The notes: generated by a model from the sequence alone, not told the origin. A stretch of DNA of 33,277 bases from Nocardiopsis salina YIM 90010 (GCF_000341025.1 NZ_ANBF01000121.1:1-33277); one strand, 5' to 3'; shown: positions 10,701-19,676, counted from the first letter of the stretch. Numbers and translations: made by a program.

Positions 10701-10888
10701 TCGACGCCAAGACCCCCTTCAAGGAGCTGGGACTGGACTCCCTCCTGGGTCTGGAACTGCGCAACCGCTTGGAAGCCACGTTCGACCTGCGACTGCCCGT
10801 CACGTTCCTGTGGACCTACGGCACGCCCGAGGAACTCGGCGCGGCGGTCCATGCCCTGACCGAATCCGAGCCCGACGCGTCTTCCTGA
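4700..10888 (+). CDS. type I PKS, one fully reducing module KS-AT-DH-ER-KR-ACP
   Basis: 2062 residues from the ATG (2077 from TTG 4655). KS: Cys171 in ETGCSSALVAL (commonly DTACSSSLVA), His306 in HGTGT and His347 in KSNIGH, so it is catalytically complete. AT: GHSQGE with Ser616 and YASH at 715-718, the motif of methylmalonyl-CoA ATs. DH: His911 with Asp where HxxxGxxxxP normally has Gly, and Asp1077 in DGALQ. A structural KR half follows, then an ER with NADPH loop HSAAGGLGLAA near residue 1504. KR: GGLGALG, Ser1836/1837, Tyr1850 and an LDD motif (B-type). ACP: Ser2014 in GLDSLLGLEL. One pass would add a saturated alpha-methyl C2 unit. There is no loading domain and no thioesterase. Length and domain order match mycocerosic-acid-synthase-like enzymes, so iterative use is possible but unproven. 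It is followed after 10 bases by the second PKS. Confidence 0.95.
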   Translation: MADPAEQIAIVGMAGRFPGAEDIDALWELLDHGCEAIRPVPAQRWDAQAVLDPRRRVQDVGGFLEDVDRFDPVFFGISPREAADMDPQQRLLLETTWRALEDAGQPASGLHRARCGVYVGASWHDYDLLRKETATPLTQYSAVGAALDILASRISYFLKTTGPSMTVETGCSSALVALDTAVRALRHGDVESAIVGGANLILTPDVSIGLTHFGGLSDSGRSRAFSAQADGFVRGEGVVSLYLKRLGRALAEGDRVHAVVLGSEVNNDGGEESLVAPNPEGQRDLLRRAYTRSGVDPALLDYVETHGTGTPKGDPIEATVLGEVLAQSRGEQDSPLRIGSIKSNIGHLEAVAGLAGLVKVVLALRHRVIPPSLHAHDLNPDIDFSGLNLSVVSARQALHPDKRLHMAVNSFGWGGTNAHVILASPPTTKPHDPPEHLPSGFTPVSAHTEDALTRRCADLAPGVRQTGVTTLASTLAHRRDHFPCRAAFTAPTPDALSADLRDFADDSTSDNPRVVTGRAVSRGSILFAFPGQGAQWAGMGRDLYQGHPVFREQVDACARALAPYTDFDLVGALTSDSDAWLKEVDQIQPALWAVFVGLAELWRRAGVEPDAVVGHSQGEIAAATVAGVLSLDTAARTVARRAALLRSVAGRGLMLSVTLPADRAQEALTGFEAQVVVAVDNGPSCVLAGDTDSVLMLNEILGADGVPCRLVDVDYASHSPQMAPLMDPLLEELGTVRAEEGATPLFSTLRARRVRGTELGADYWYANLRGQVRFAETIRDLAQEGVTHIVEVSTHPVLGEALTKLSREWDEAPVVLSTLRRDAGTPEDMAQAFARAYVSGLGPFQHLPYGESARVPGYPWQRERHWLPTSRPRGTQNRGLEPRLLSVPAEPGMWQADTYLSAEDHPWLDDHKVHDTAVVPATAMLALALNAGRDRTGSTPRVLSGVRFTEHMPVENAAETPTRAALVWREDDAQRADLRLLSLSDGAQTWTEHARGRVHPLTAPGQSEPPPLAEDLASLDPVDFYTACAARGLNYGASFRVIRDLRADTDTAQATVELRERERQSLRPHQLHPVLWDGALQTVLALCEGTTTLVPTAVDRVDLRADLSDPPHQVISSVVRRDGLVFDVNISSTDERPLVVLRGLRLEALEPPTTTDPLAHAVHHMEFVEAPEAETERLHWWVVGSDTDGAAAVAEALDSQAAKVERARTPADVPPLGVEALVYVAPTAASGISSQRAGLLQLAKLASLGSDAATPLRLCVLTHNAQQTAPECLPDAGAALYWGFTRVLTREHSSLRCRIIDVTSTDPAPQRYRACAVELARPEGDDQVLLRGRRRLVGRILPGLPETTAKSPEWNTPERPFQLTTDRPGWWEGLGFRSAERRAPGPDTVEIEVDAVGLNFIDVMKAMGTYPDHRGAATLFGGECVGRVSAVGPDVTSPRVGDRVAACGFGSAASHVVVRAGHTVPVPQSLSDEDAVTLPLVAVTAWHGLVDLARLSEGETVLIHSAAGGLGLAAIQVAHLRGARVIATAGTEDKRRTLSDLGIDDVFDSRDSDWPDEVLWATQGRGVDVVLNSLTGAALDRNFEVLAEDGRFVEVGKKDIHQGRKIGLDVFRDRISFSVVDLAGLMGTRPERFAHLLCRVWKEVEAGRLRPLPSATFPLGQAGRALQEFAKGRHTGKFVLSAPDSVRSVTPVAMPEGAFRSEALYLLTGGLGALGLSLAEFMVAHGARHLALLGRSRPTASASRRIEALRSVGVRVRIPTVDVTSAHELTETLAHLRRGGLPLAGVVHAAGVLDDATVGTITETTLERVLEPKIDGARHLHDQTRQDPLDFFLMFSSAAALLGNTGQAAYAAANAYLDTLALARRAEGLPALSVQWGPFKDSGLAAADHNRGERLAQRGMPGFTTDQAWLALEHLLSQDAAVAGYVPLRLRQWFDSFPETAALSSWSTLLRASRDSGQQSGNGAAFLLRLRENPPELRRALVRDKVDELVGRVLRVATGRLDAKTPFKELGLDSLLGLELRNRLEATFDLRLPVTFLWTYGTPEELGAAVHALTESEPDASS

Positions 10889-10898
10889 GGAGGCGGAC

Positions 10899-13800
10899 AT
10901 GTCCGACACAGCGAACCCCTCGCCCAACGCGGCTCCGATGAGTCGCGCCATGGAGACTATCCGTGACTTGCGTGCGCGTCTGGCCGAAGCCGAGCAACGC
11001 CAACCGGTCGCCATCATCGGTGTCGGTCTGCGCCTGCCCGGAGGCATCGACGACCTCGACGGCTTGTGGGATCTCCTGGCTGCCGGAGGGGAGCTGGTGC
11101 GTCCCCTGCCACCAGAACGTCAGGGTCCCTTCGCCGACGAGTGGCGCACGACCGTCAGCACGGGTTCCTACCTGGAGGATCCCTGGGGTTTCGATGCCTC
11201 CTTCTTCGGTATCAGCCCTCGCGAGGCGCGCGCCCTGGACCCCCTGCACCGACTGGTCCTGGAGGCCGCCTGGCAGGCCCTGGAGGACGCCGCCCTGGCC
11301 GTGGACAAGACCGACCAACGCATAGGCCTCTACCTGGGCGTCACTGGAGATCAGGATGGATACCGGGCCTGGCGGGGGCGGGACGGCGGAGCCCACTGGT
11401 CCACCGGGAGTGGACACAGTTTCGCGGCCGGCCGCATCGCCTACACCCTGGGACTGCAAGGGCCGGTCTCCACCGTCGACACCGCGTGCTCCTCCTCCCT
11501 GGTGGCGCTGCACCAAGCGGTGCGCGCCCTCAGGTCACACGACTGCGAGGTGGCGCTGGTCGGAGGAGCCAACACCATTATGTCGCCCCGGTCCACCAAG
11601 ACCATCGAGGACACGGGTGCGCTGGCACCCGACGGGCGCTGCAAGGCCTTCGACGCCCGAGCCAACGGATTTGGTAGAGGGGAGGGTGGTGGTTTCCTCG
11701 TTCTCAAAACCCTCGACGCCGCGCTGGAGCACGGCGACCGAGTCCATGCCCTCGTGCGCGGCACGGCCGTCAACCACGACGGCCGCTCCTCGGGATTCAC
11801 CGTCCCGAACGTCCTCTCCCAAATCGACGTACTCGAGCGTGCCTTGGCCGACGCCGAACTCGCGTCGAGCGACATCGGCCTCGTCGAGACCCACGGTACG
11901 GGAACCCCGCTGGGCGACCCCATCGAGTTGCAGGCCCTCACCCATGTCTTCCGCGACGCCGGTCCCGTACGCCTGGGGGCGTTGAAGAACAACATCGGCC
12001 ACCTGGAAGCGGCGGCCGGAGTCCTCGGCGTTGTCAAGGCTGTGGCCGCCCTACGACGTCAGAGCGTGCCGCCCCTGGCCAACTTCACGGTCCTCAATCC
12101 ACGCATCGACACCAACGGCACGGGCATCGAACTGCCCACGCGCGTCCTCGACTGGTCCCAGGAGGAACACGGCCCCCACACCGGCGTCAGCTCCTTCGGT
12201 ATGTCCGGGACCAACGCCCACGTCATCATCGGACCCGCCCCTCAGGACACCAGGGCCCGCGCGCGCGACGTCCCCGGCTTCGAGTTCAGCGCTGACAGCC
12301 CCGCAGCACTGAGGGAACTGGCGTCCCGGCTTGCTGACCGTCTTCCGGGAGCCGACTATGGAGCGTTCGCCCACACCATCACCCTTGGCAGGGCACGCAG
12401 AAGGATCAGGGCCCGCGTCCATGCCCAGGAGACAGACAGCGCCCGCTCCGTGCTCACCCGCCTCGCCGAGGGCGACCTGAACGCGGCCGAGATCCTTGAA
12501 GGCGCACCAGAGGACCTGCCTGCCCAGTTCGCGGCGCTGGAACGCCACGTCATGGAGTTGCCGCACTACCCCTGGCAGCGGCGACGGTACGCGCCACCAC
12601 ACGCCGACGTGGAGGGCGCCCCCGCCCCGCCACCGCTGCACCACCTCACGTGGCACATGACCCAGGTCGACCACGGGGCACCGTCCTTCGCCCTGGTAGC
12701 CGGTGACGACGTCTCCACCGTGTCCCTGCTCGTGCGGGCCGCCGCGGAAGAAGGCGTCACCGGGATCGTCCTCACACCCCAGGAAACACCGGTCCCCACC
12801 GGGTGGCACTGGCGTCGGCTCCCCGAGGGAGCCGAATGGGAGCAGACCCTCGGCGCACTCCGCCTCCAGGACCGACCCCCCCTGTTCCTGGCCTACGCCG
12901 CACCCGCCCTGACACCGGAGAGCCTCTCGGAGGCCCCCCAACTCACGGCGGCGACCCTGTGCCATGCGGTGGCCGGTGCCGTGACGCACGCGCACGGCAG
13001 CGGCGCCCGGGTGGTGGTCGTGACGCGAGGGAACCGTCAGGTCACCGGCACGGACCCCGTTGTGGCCGGAGGACACGGCCCCCTCAACGGCCTGGCCTCC
13101 GCGCTGGGGCTGGAGGGAGGAGACGGCTGGGGTGGAATCGCCGACCTGCCGCTACGGGCCAATCCCGCCGACGCCCGGGCGCTTGTACGCGCCCGCGTGG
13201 GCCACGACGGCGAGGACGTCGTGGCGGTACGCGAGGGGCACGCGCACACCGCACGCATCACACCGGCGCAGGGCCACCCCTCACCCCTCACACCACGGCC
13301 CGAGGCGCAATACCTGGTGACCGGCGCCTTGGGCGGCGTGGGCAGGGCCATCACGGACTCCCTGGTAGAGCGAGGGGCACGTCACCTCCTGCTCCTGGGA
13401 CGTCGTCCGTCGGACCAACTCAACGCGGCCGACAACGACTTCCTCGACCACCTGCACCACCAAGGCGTCCAGGTGAACTACCGAGCCGTGGACTGCGGCG
13501 ACCCCACCGCCCTGGCACAGGCACTCCACACAACACCGGGTCCCGCCATCGGGGGCGTCGTCCACTGCGCCGGGGAGTTGACAACGCGTCCTTTGGACCA
13601 GGCCGGACCAGAGGACTTCGCCCGCGCGCTGAGTGCCAAATACGCGGGCGCGTGGTGGTTGCACACCCTGACCCTCGACGCGCCCCTGGACTTCTTCGTT
13701 CAGGTCTCGTCCGCGTCGACGCTGTGGGGGAGCACCGGAAGCGCCCCCTACGCCGCCGCAAACGCCGCCGCCGACTCCATCGCCGAGTACCGCCGCTCCC

Positions 13801-16800
13801 TCGGACTCGCCGCAACGAGCCTGGCGTACGGCCCCTGGGAGACCGACGGGATGACCGAAGATCGGGACCGCGAAGCACTCTCCCGCATGGGATTGTCCTC
13901 ACTGAGCCCCGACCAGGGGTGCGCGGCCTTGACCCCGAGTCCCGGGGGAAGCAGCGCCCACATCCTCGTGGGAGCCGTTGACTGGCCCCGCTTCACCGAG
14001 GTCATCGGAGCCACTCGGCGACGCAAGCTCTTCCAGGAGGTGGCCCCGGACTACGCGGATACAGCACAGCCTGCGGAACCGGTCGCGCGACGCATCCGCC
14101 AACTCCCGGAACGAGCCCGGCTCGCCGCCGCGCAAGAGCACATCGGTCACGTGCTGGCCGGTGTGCTGGAGCACGACGACCCCGGCGAGATCTCCCTCAA
14201 CACCGGCTTCCACGACCTCGGGTTGGACTCGATCATGGCCGTGGACCTCGTGCGAGGGCTGTCGGACTCCTGGGGGACGCAAGTCCCCGTGACCGACGTC
14301 TTCGAGCACCCCACCGTCGAGGAACTCGCAGCTCACCTGATTGCCCGCCTCGAGGGTACGGACCCGAGCCCACGGCTGCGCACCGCGCCCGCGCGTGCCG
14401 GGGCCATCCTCTCAACCCACTCCGGGGAGTCTCCTAACGAGGACTCTCCACCAACTTCCACCGAACCCCTCGCCGTCGTGGGGATGGCCGGCGTGTTCCC
14501 CGGCGCGGACGACCTCACGCGGTTCTGGGAGCTGCTCAAACAAGGTCAGGACGTGATTGCCCTCCCCCCGCCAGGTCACCCCCTGGCCAACCGGTCCCGC
14601 GCCCATGAAGGTGACATCACCACGACGCAGGGCGGCTACCTCACCAACATCGACGCCTTCGACGCCGAGTTCTTCGGTCTGTCTGGTCGCGAGGCCCAGA
14701 GCATGGACCCGCAGCACCGGATGCTCCTGCAGACGACATGGCACGCCCTCGAGGACGCGGGTATGGCCCCCGCCGACCTGAAGGGTTCTCGCACAGGTGT
14801 CATCGTCGCCATCTCCAACTCCGATTACGCCCGACTCCTCGAAGAGGACGGCCAACACCGGGTGGACGCCTACTACGGGACGGGGACGGCGCTCAATGCC
14901 GCGGCCGGGCGCGTCTCCCACCTGCTGGGATTGAACGGGCCCGCGTTCGCGGTGGACACGGCCTGCTCCTCCTCACTGGTGGCACTCCACCTGGCCATGC
15001 GGTCGCTGCGCGAGGGTGAATGTGACACCGTGCTCGTCGGAGGGGTCAACGTCCTAGCCCATCCCACCACCTCCGTCGCGGTCAGTCGCGCGCACATGCT
15101 CTCCCCCACGGGCAGCTGCAAGACGTTCTCGGCGGACGCCGACGGTTTCGTGCGTGCCGAGGGATGTGGGGCCGTCGTCCTCAAACGTGCACGAGACGCG
15201 CGCGGACGAGGATACGTCGTCCACGCCCAGCTGCTGGGAAGCGCCGTCAACTCCGACGGCGCCTCCAACGGCCTCACCGCTCCCAACGGCGGAGCGCAGG
15301 AAAGCGTGATCACCTCCGCACTCCGGGACGCGGGCATGTCGGGATCGCAGGTGTCGTATCTGGAGGCGCACGGAACCGGGACCTCACTGGGCGATCCCGT
15401 CGAGGTCGAAGCCGCTTGGAACGTGCTGGGTCGGGAGCGCGACCCCCAGCGACCGCTGATGCTCGGCTCAGTCAAGAGCAACATGGGCCACGCGGAATCG
15501 GCGGCGGGGATGGCCGGGCTGCTCAAGACCATCCTGGCCCTGCGCCACGAGGAGCTACCGCCCACGCTCCACTGCCAGACCCTCAATTCCCACATCCGCT
15601 GGGACCGTATGAATACCAAGGTGCTGGTGGAACCGACCCGGTGGGAGAGAGGGCACGGCCCCCGCGTGGCTGGACTGTCCGGCTTCGGATTCAGCGGGAC
15701 CAACGCTCACCTGCTCGTCGGTGAGGGCGATCCGATCGAAGCTCCCGTAGACCAGCCGACCGAGCACGACGCCCTGGTCGCGCTGTCGGCTCCCGACCGA
15801 GCCGGTCTGGAACGCCTCACCGCCTCCTGGCGGCGCCGTCTAGGAGAGGCCGATGACGGGGAGATCGAAGCCCTCGCGGCGGTGGCCGGCCGCGGCCGCT
15901 CCCATTTCGCCCACCGCGTGGCGGTCACCGGAAGCACCGCCCAGGAGGTGCGTACCAAGTTGGAACGGGCCGACAGGGCCGCGCCCCAAAACCGGGCTCC
16001 CCGGGTCGTCTTCCTGTTCTCCGGGCAGGGAAGCCAGTTCTTCGGGATGGGGCGCTTTCTGTACGAGACCGAACCCGTGTTCGCGGACATGATCGACCGC
16101 TGCTCCCAAGCCTTGCTCACACGTCGAGAGGTGGCCCTGCCCGACGTTCTCTTCGGAGAAGCGGACCCCGATCTGATCCACCACACGCGCTACACCCAAC
16201 CCGCGTTGATGGCCGTGGAACTCGCCCTGGCGGCACTGTGGGAGTCCTGGGGGGTGATCCCCGACATGGTGCTGGGCCACAGCGTCGGCGAGATCAGCGC
16301 TGCCACCTATGCACAGGTCATGGACCTGGAAACGGGGATGGGTCTGATCGCCGACCGGGCGGACCTGATGCAGGGCACCGAACCCGGCCGTATGCTCGCT
16401 GTGTCCGCGCGCCCGGAGTGGGCCGCCGACCGCGCACGAGAGGCCGGGCTGGAGATCGCCGCGGTCAACGGTCCCAACGCCGTCGTGGTGACCGGGCCAC
16501 CCGAAGCCATCGCGCGCTTCTCCCGCCAGGTCGAGAGCGAGGGCGTCAAGGTCCACGCGCTGGCCACACGACACGCGTTCCACTCACGCTTGCTCGAGCC
16601 GGTCGTCGAGGACCTGGCCGCCGCCGCCCGACCACTGCGCTTTTCCCCTCCACACGTCCCCGTCGTCTCCAACGTCACCGGTCAAGTGGCAGAACCCGAC
16701 CAATTCACGGCCCGGTACTGGGCTGAACACATGCGGCGCCCTGTGCTCTTCCATCAAGGGTTGCGAACGCTCGCGGGGGTGGGGACCGATGTGTGTGTGG

Positions 16801-19676
16801 AGATCGGCCCCGACGCCACTCTTTCCTCTCTCGCCCGCGCCTGCGGGGAACTCCACGCGAGCGCAACGGCAGTGCCCTCCTTGCGCCGTGGCCGTTCCGA
16901 CCGTTCGACCCTGATGGAAGCCGCGCGAACCTTGTACCAGAGTGGGCAGCACATGCGCTGGTCGGCGATATACCCCTCAACCAGGACACGGCGGTCGGCG
17001 GCACCGCTGTACCCGTTCGCAGACACCCGTCACTGGATTCCCGAGGCTGGCGCAACATCACCGGTCCCACGCGCGCGCACCGAACATCACGGTGGCAGGG
17101 AACTCCGTTCCCCAGCGCTGCCGGGACGGGTCTTCTCCTGCGAGCGTTCCGCCCGCTTCCCCTCCTATCTCACCGACCATCGCCTGTACGGCACCGTCGT
17201 CACCCCCGCGGCTTCCCACCTGGGCACGATCGTGTCCGCGCTCGCCCCCGACAGCGCACCGATCACCCTGGAGGATATGGTTTGCCCCACCGCCCTAGTC
17301 ATCAGTGACGGGGAAAGGTACGAGACGCAGGTCATCACCGAGGGCCCCGAGCCCACCCGCCTGCGAGTGCGGAGCCGGCCCCTGGACACCGACAGCGTCT
17401 CGGACTGGCCAACCCACCTCGAAGCGCGCATCGTCCCGACGGACTCGACGCCGGCCGTGCGAGCACCGATCGACCGGAACCGATTCATCGCAGCGGCCCA
17501 GCGCACGATCGAGGGTACAGATTTCTACGCCTACTTCAGGAAGCTCGGTTACACGCTCGGCCCCTCTTTCCGCTGGATCCACAAGATCTGGATCCGGGGC
17601 GAGGAAGCCCTCGTCGAATTCGCGCCTCCCCCGACCACGCCGGACAGGGCGTCAGGGATCGAGGTCCACCCGGGGCTGATCGACTCCTGCTTCCAGAGCA
17701 TCGCTGCTTTCATGGTCCAGGACCAGGCTCTCGAAGCTGAGGCACTGGCCATTCCGTTCGCAGCCGAACGGGTGAGCTTCACCGGTAGGCCGCGCCCAGG
17801 GGAGAGGGTTTACGGATACGTGCGGGTCCGCAGAGCGACCGAGCTGGGACAGGGCCTGCTCCGTGTCGAGTCGGCCGACCTGACCCTGTTCACCGCGACC
17901 ACCACCGTTCTGACAGCCGACGACTTCCGTGTGCGGCCCGCGCCACGGTCTGTGCTCCGGGCCTCGAGGCAGGAACCGGACGGCTCGAGCGCCCACCGGG
18001 TGGACTGGGTGCCCCTGCATCGCGCGGTCTGCGCACCGGCTCCCACATTGGCGGTCGTGGGAAGGAGACACCTTGCCTCTTCGCTGCGGGACGAGTTGAT
18101 CCCCATGGGGGCCCACACCCACCTCATCGACGCGTGGAGCTCCCTCCAGGATCAGGATGAGACCCCCATCGTCGACCTGCGCTGGGTCCGAACCGAACCT
18201 GCGGTCGACGCTGCGACAGTCCGAGAGACCGTGGCGACCCTGGCGGCCGAACTACGCCAGATCCCCGCAGGCCGCCCCTATGTGTTCGTCTGTGACGGCC
18301 GGGACGAGGCAGCGCCTCTGGCCGAGGCGGTCAAAGGCATGCTCAACTCCATGGAGGCCGAGGACCCACGTCGCACAACAGGTTGGATCGCCCTCGATCG
18401 GGGATGGACCACCGCGAACCTAGCGCGAGAACTCTCCCATGTGAGCGCGACCGGAATCGACGAACCCAGACTCCGCATCGGAGAAGAATCTACGCGGGTG
18501 GCGCGCCTCGTCGAAGTGGGAATGTCGCCGAGGCCCGTGCGGTGGCCAGGCGGGGTGCTCATCACCGGAGGCTTGGGCACCCTGGGACTGAGCGTGGCGC
18601 GGCTCCTCGCGGCCCAGGGCGCGCACCACATCACCTTGATGGGACGCAGCGCGCCGAACGCCCGCGCTCAAACGGTGATCGACGCGCTCCGAGACGGGGG
18701 CACCCCCGTCTCCGTGGTCGTTGGAAACGTCACCGACGAGGACGAGTGCGCCCGCGCCGTCGAGGAAGCGTCCCGACGGGACCCCCTGGTGGGAGTTTTC
18801 CATTTGGCGGGTACGCTACGCGACCGCGCCTTCGACCACCTTGAGGACTCCGACTTCGTCGAGGTCTTCTCCGGTAAGGCTCGAGGAGCCGAAGCCATCG
18901 CGGCGGCCTCGCGTGCCCACCCCCTCCAGGCTTTGGTGTTCTTCTCGTCGGTGTCCGCCGTACTGGGTTCGGCCGGCCAGGCGAACTACGCGGCGGCCAA
19001 TGGGTACCTGGACGGCCTGGCTCTGCGCCTACGGGAACAGGGGCTCCCGGCATGGAGTATCGCCTGGGGTCCCTGGGTGCCCGAACAGGGACAAGGTATG
19101 GCAGGTTCACGCAACGCTGCGTCCGCCGCACACCTGAGAGGGGTGAGGCCGCTCGACGACATGGACGCACACCACCTGCTCAACCTTTCCTTGTCCTTGC
19201 GGGCGGGGCTAGTCGCCATGAGGATCGACACCGTCGCCAGTGGCACCCGATCACGCGCGACGCACGAGAGGGCGCTGCTGGGCGCGAACCAGGTGTCCAC
19301 CGCCGGCCCACGACCGGGAACGGAAGGGGCGAAGGACGAGGGTGGTTTGCGCGCCCGCCTCGCCACGTTGAATCGAGCGGAGCGGGCCGAGGAACTGTTG
19401 GCGGAGCTCAGCTCGCTGGTGGCCGAGGTCCTGGGATACTCCGAGGCCGTTGACGCCGAGGAGGAGTTCACGGACATGGGGATCGATTCCATCATGGCGA
19501 TCGACATGCGCACACGTTTGACCCAGGAGCTCGGTGTGGAACTTCCGGCCACCATCGTGCTGGACCATCCAACCCCCGAGGCGTTGAGCGAGCACCTGGC
19601 GGACCTCGTGTGTCAGGGTGAGTTGCCCACGGCCGAGGAGCGGTCCCTCGACGCGTCGCACGGGGGGCGCGGATGA
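10899..19676 (+). CDS. type I PKS, two modules: KS-KR-ACP (no AT) and KS-AT-DH-KR-ACP
   Basis: 2925 residues; GAGGAGG lies just before the ATG. Residues 17-36 are a charged helix, probably an N-terminal docking coiled coil. First module: KS with Cys197, His332 and His368; no AT, only about 112 residues between the KS end and the post-AT linker LPHYPWQRR (about 553); KR with Ser/Tyr951 and Trp943 eight residues before the Tyr and no LDD, an A-type pattern predicting an L-hydroxyl; ACP Ser1111. Second module: KS with Cys1356, His1491 and His1531; AT with GHSVGE Ser1795 and HAFH 1892-1895, malonyl-CoA type; DH with His2094 in HRLYGTVVTP and Asp2262 in DSCFQ; KR with GGLGTLG, LRD (B-type-like) and Tyr2697; ACP Ser2864 in GIDSIMAID. 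Expected output is a beta-hydroxy unit then an alpha,beta-alkene. No C-terminal thioesterase. The stop overlaps the next start by ATGA. Confidence 0.95.
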   Translation: MSDTANPSPNAAPMSRAMETIRDLRARLAEAEQRQPVAIIGVGLRLPGGIDDLDGLWDLLAAGGELVRPLPPERQGPFADEWRTTVSTGSYLEDPWGFDASFFGISPREARALDPLHRLVLEAAWQALEDAALAVDKTDQRIGLYLGVTGDQDGYRAWRGRDGGAHWSTGSGHSFAAGRIAYTLGLQGPVSTVDTACSSSLVALHQAVRALRSHDCEVALVGGANTIMSPRSTKTIEDTGALAPDGRCKAFDARANGFGRGEGGGFLVLKTLDAALEHGDRVHALVRGTAVNHDGRSSGFTVPNVLSQIDVLERALADAELASSDIGLVETHGTGTPLGDPIELQALTHVFRDAGPVRLGALKNNIGHLEAAAGVLGVVKAVAALRRQSVPPLANFTVLNPRIDTNGTGIELPTRVLDWSQEEHGPHTGVSSFGMSGTNAHVIIGPAPQDTRARARDVPGFEFSADSPAALRELASRLADRLPGADYGAFAHTITLGRARRRIRARVHAQETDSARSVLTRLAEGDLNAAEILEGAPEDLPAQFAALERHVMELPHYPWQRRRYAPPHADVEGAPAPPPLHHLTWHMTQVDHGAPSFALVAGDDVSTVSLLVRAAAEEGVTGIVLTPQETPVPTGWHWRRLPEGAEWEQTLGALRLQDRPPLFLAYAAPALTPESLSEAPQLTAATLCHAVAGAVTHAHGSGARVVVVTRGNRQVTGTDPVVAGGHGPLNGLASALGLEGGDGWGGIADLPLRANPADARALVRARVGHDGEDVVAVREGHAHTARITPAQGHPSPLTPRPEAQYLVTGALGGVGRAITDSLVERGARHLLLLGRRPSDQLNAADNDFLDHLHHQGVQVNYRAVDCGDPTALAQALHTTPGPAIGGVVHCAGELTTRPLDQAGPEDFARALSAKYAGAWWLHTLTLDAPLDFFVQVSSASTLWGSTGSAPYAAANAAADSIAEYRRSLGLAATSLAYGPWETDGMTEDRDREALSRMGLSSLSPDQGCAALTPSPGGSSAHILVGAVDWPRFTEVIGATRRRKLFQEVAPDYADTAQPAEPVARRIRQLPERARLAAAQEHIGHVLAGVLEHDDPGEISLNTGFHDLGLDSIMAVDLVRGLSDSWGTQVPVTDVFEHPTVEELAAHLIARLEGTDPSPRLRTAPARAGAILSTHSGESPNEDSPPTSTEPLAVVGMAGVFPGADDLTRFWELLKQGQDVIALPPPGHPLANRSRAHEGDITTTQGGYLTNIDAFDAEFFGLSGREAQSMDPQHRMLLQTTWHALEDAGMAPADLKGSRTGVIVAISNSDYARLLEEDGQHRVDAYYGTGTALNAAAGRVSHLLGLNGPAFAVDTACSSSLVALHLAMRSLREGECDTVLVGGVNVLAHPTTSVAVSRAHMLSPTGSCKTFSADADGFVRAEGCGAVVLKRARDARGRGYVVHAQLLGSAVNSDGASNGLTAPNGGAQESVITSALRDAGMSGSQVSYLEAHGTGTSLGDPVEVEAAWNVLGRERDPQRPLMLGSVKSNMGHAESAAGMAGLLKTILALRHEELPPTLHCQTLNSHIRWDRMNTKVLVEPTRWERGHGPRVAGLSGFGFSGTNAHLLVGEGDPIEAPVDQPTEHDALVALSAPDRAGLERLTASWRRRLGEADDGEIEALAAVAGRGRSHFAHRVAVTGSTAQEVRTKLERADRAAPQNRAPRVVFLFSGQGSQFFGMGRFLYETEPVFADMIDRCSQALLTRREVALPDVLFGEADPDLIHHTRYTQPALMAVELALAALWESWGVIPDMVLGHSVGEISAATYAQVMDLETGMGLIADRADLMQGTEPGRMLAVSARPEWAADRAREAGLEIAAVNGPNAVVVTGPPEAIARFSRQVESEGVKVHALATRHAFHSRLLEPVVEDLAAAARPLRFSPPHVPVVSNVTGQVAEPDQFTARYWAEHMRRPVLFHQGLRTLAGVGTDVCVEIGPDATLSSLARACGELHASATAVPSLRRGRSDRSTLMEAARTLYQSGQHMRWSAIYPSTRTRRSAAPLYPFADTRHWIPEAGATSPVPRARTEHHGGRELRSPALPGRVFSCERSARFPSYLTDHRLYGTVVTPAASHLGTIVSALAPDSAPITLEDMVCPTALVISDGERYETQVITEGPEPTRLRVRSRPLDTDSVSDWPTHLEARIVPTDSTPAVRAPIDRNRFIAAAQRTIEGTDFYAYFRKLGYTLGPSFRWIHKIWIRGEEALVEFAPPPTTPDRASGIEVHPGLIDSCFQSIAAFMVQDQALEAEALAIPFAAERVSFTGRPRPGERVYGYVRVRRATELGQGLLRVESADLTLFTATTTVLTADDFRVRPAPRSVLRASRQEPDGSSAHRVDWVPLHRAVCAPAPTLAVVGRRHLASSLRDELIPMGAHTHLIDAWSSLQDQDETPIVDLRWVRTEPAVDAATVRETVATLAAELRQIPAGRPYVFVCDGRDEAAPLAEAVKGMLNSMEAEDPRRTTGWIALDRGWTTANLARELSHVSATGIDEPRLRIGEESTRVARLVEVGMSPRPVRWPGGVLITGGLGTLGLSVARLLAAQGAHHITLMGRSAPNARAQTVIDALRDGGTPVSVVVGNVTDEDECARAVEEASRRDPLVGVFHLAGTLRDRAFDHLEDSDFVEVFSGKARGAEAIAAASRAHPLQALVFFSSVSAVLGSAGQANYAAANGYLDGLALRLREQGLPAWSIAWGPWVPEQGQGMAGSRNAASAAHLRGVRPLDDMDAHHLLNLSLSLRAGLVAMRIDTVASGTRSRATHERALLGANQVSTAGPRPGTEGAKDEGGLRARLATLNRAERAEELLAELSSLVAEVLGYSEAVDAEEEFTDMGIDSIMAIDMRTRLTQELGVELPATIVLDHPTPEALSEHLADLVCQGELPTAEERSLDASHGGRG

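Noticed and set aside
19300-19676. C-terminal thioesterase domain on the last PKS
   Set aside because: The protein ends about 60 residues after the carrier-protein serine; the thioesterase is a separate gene.
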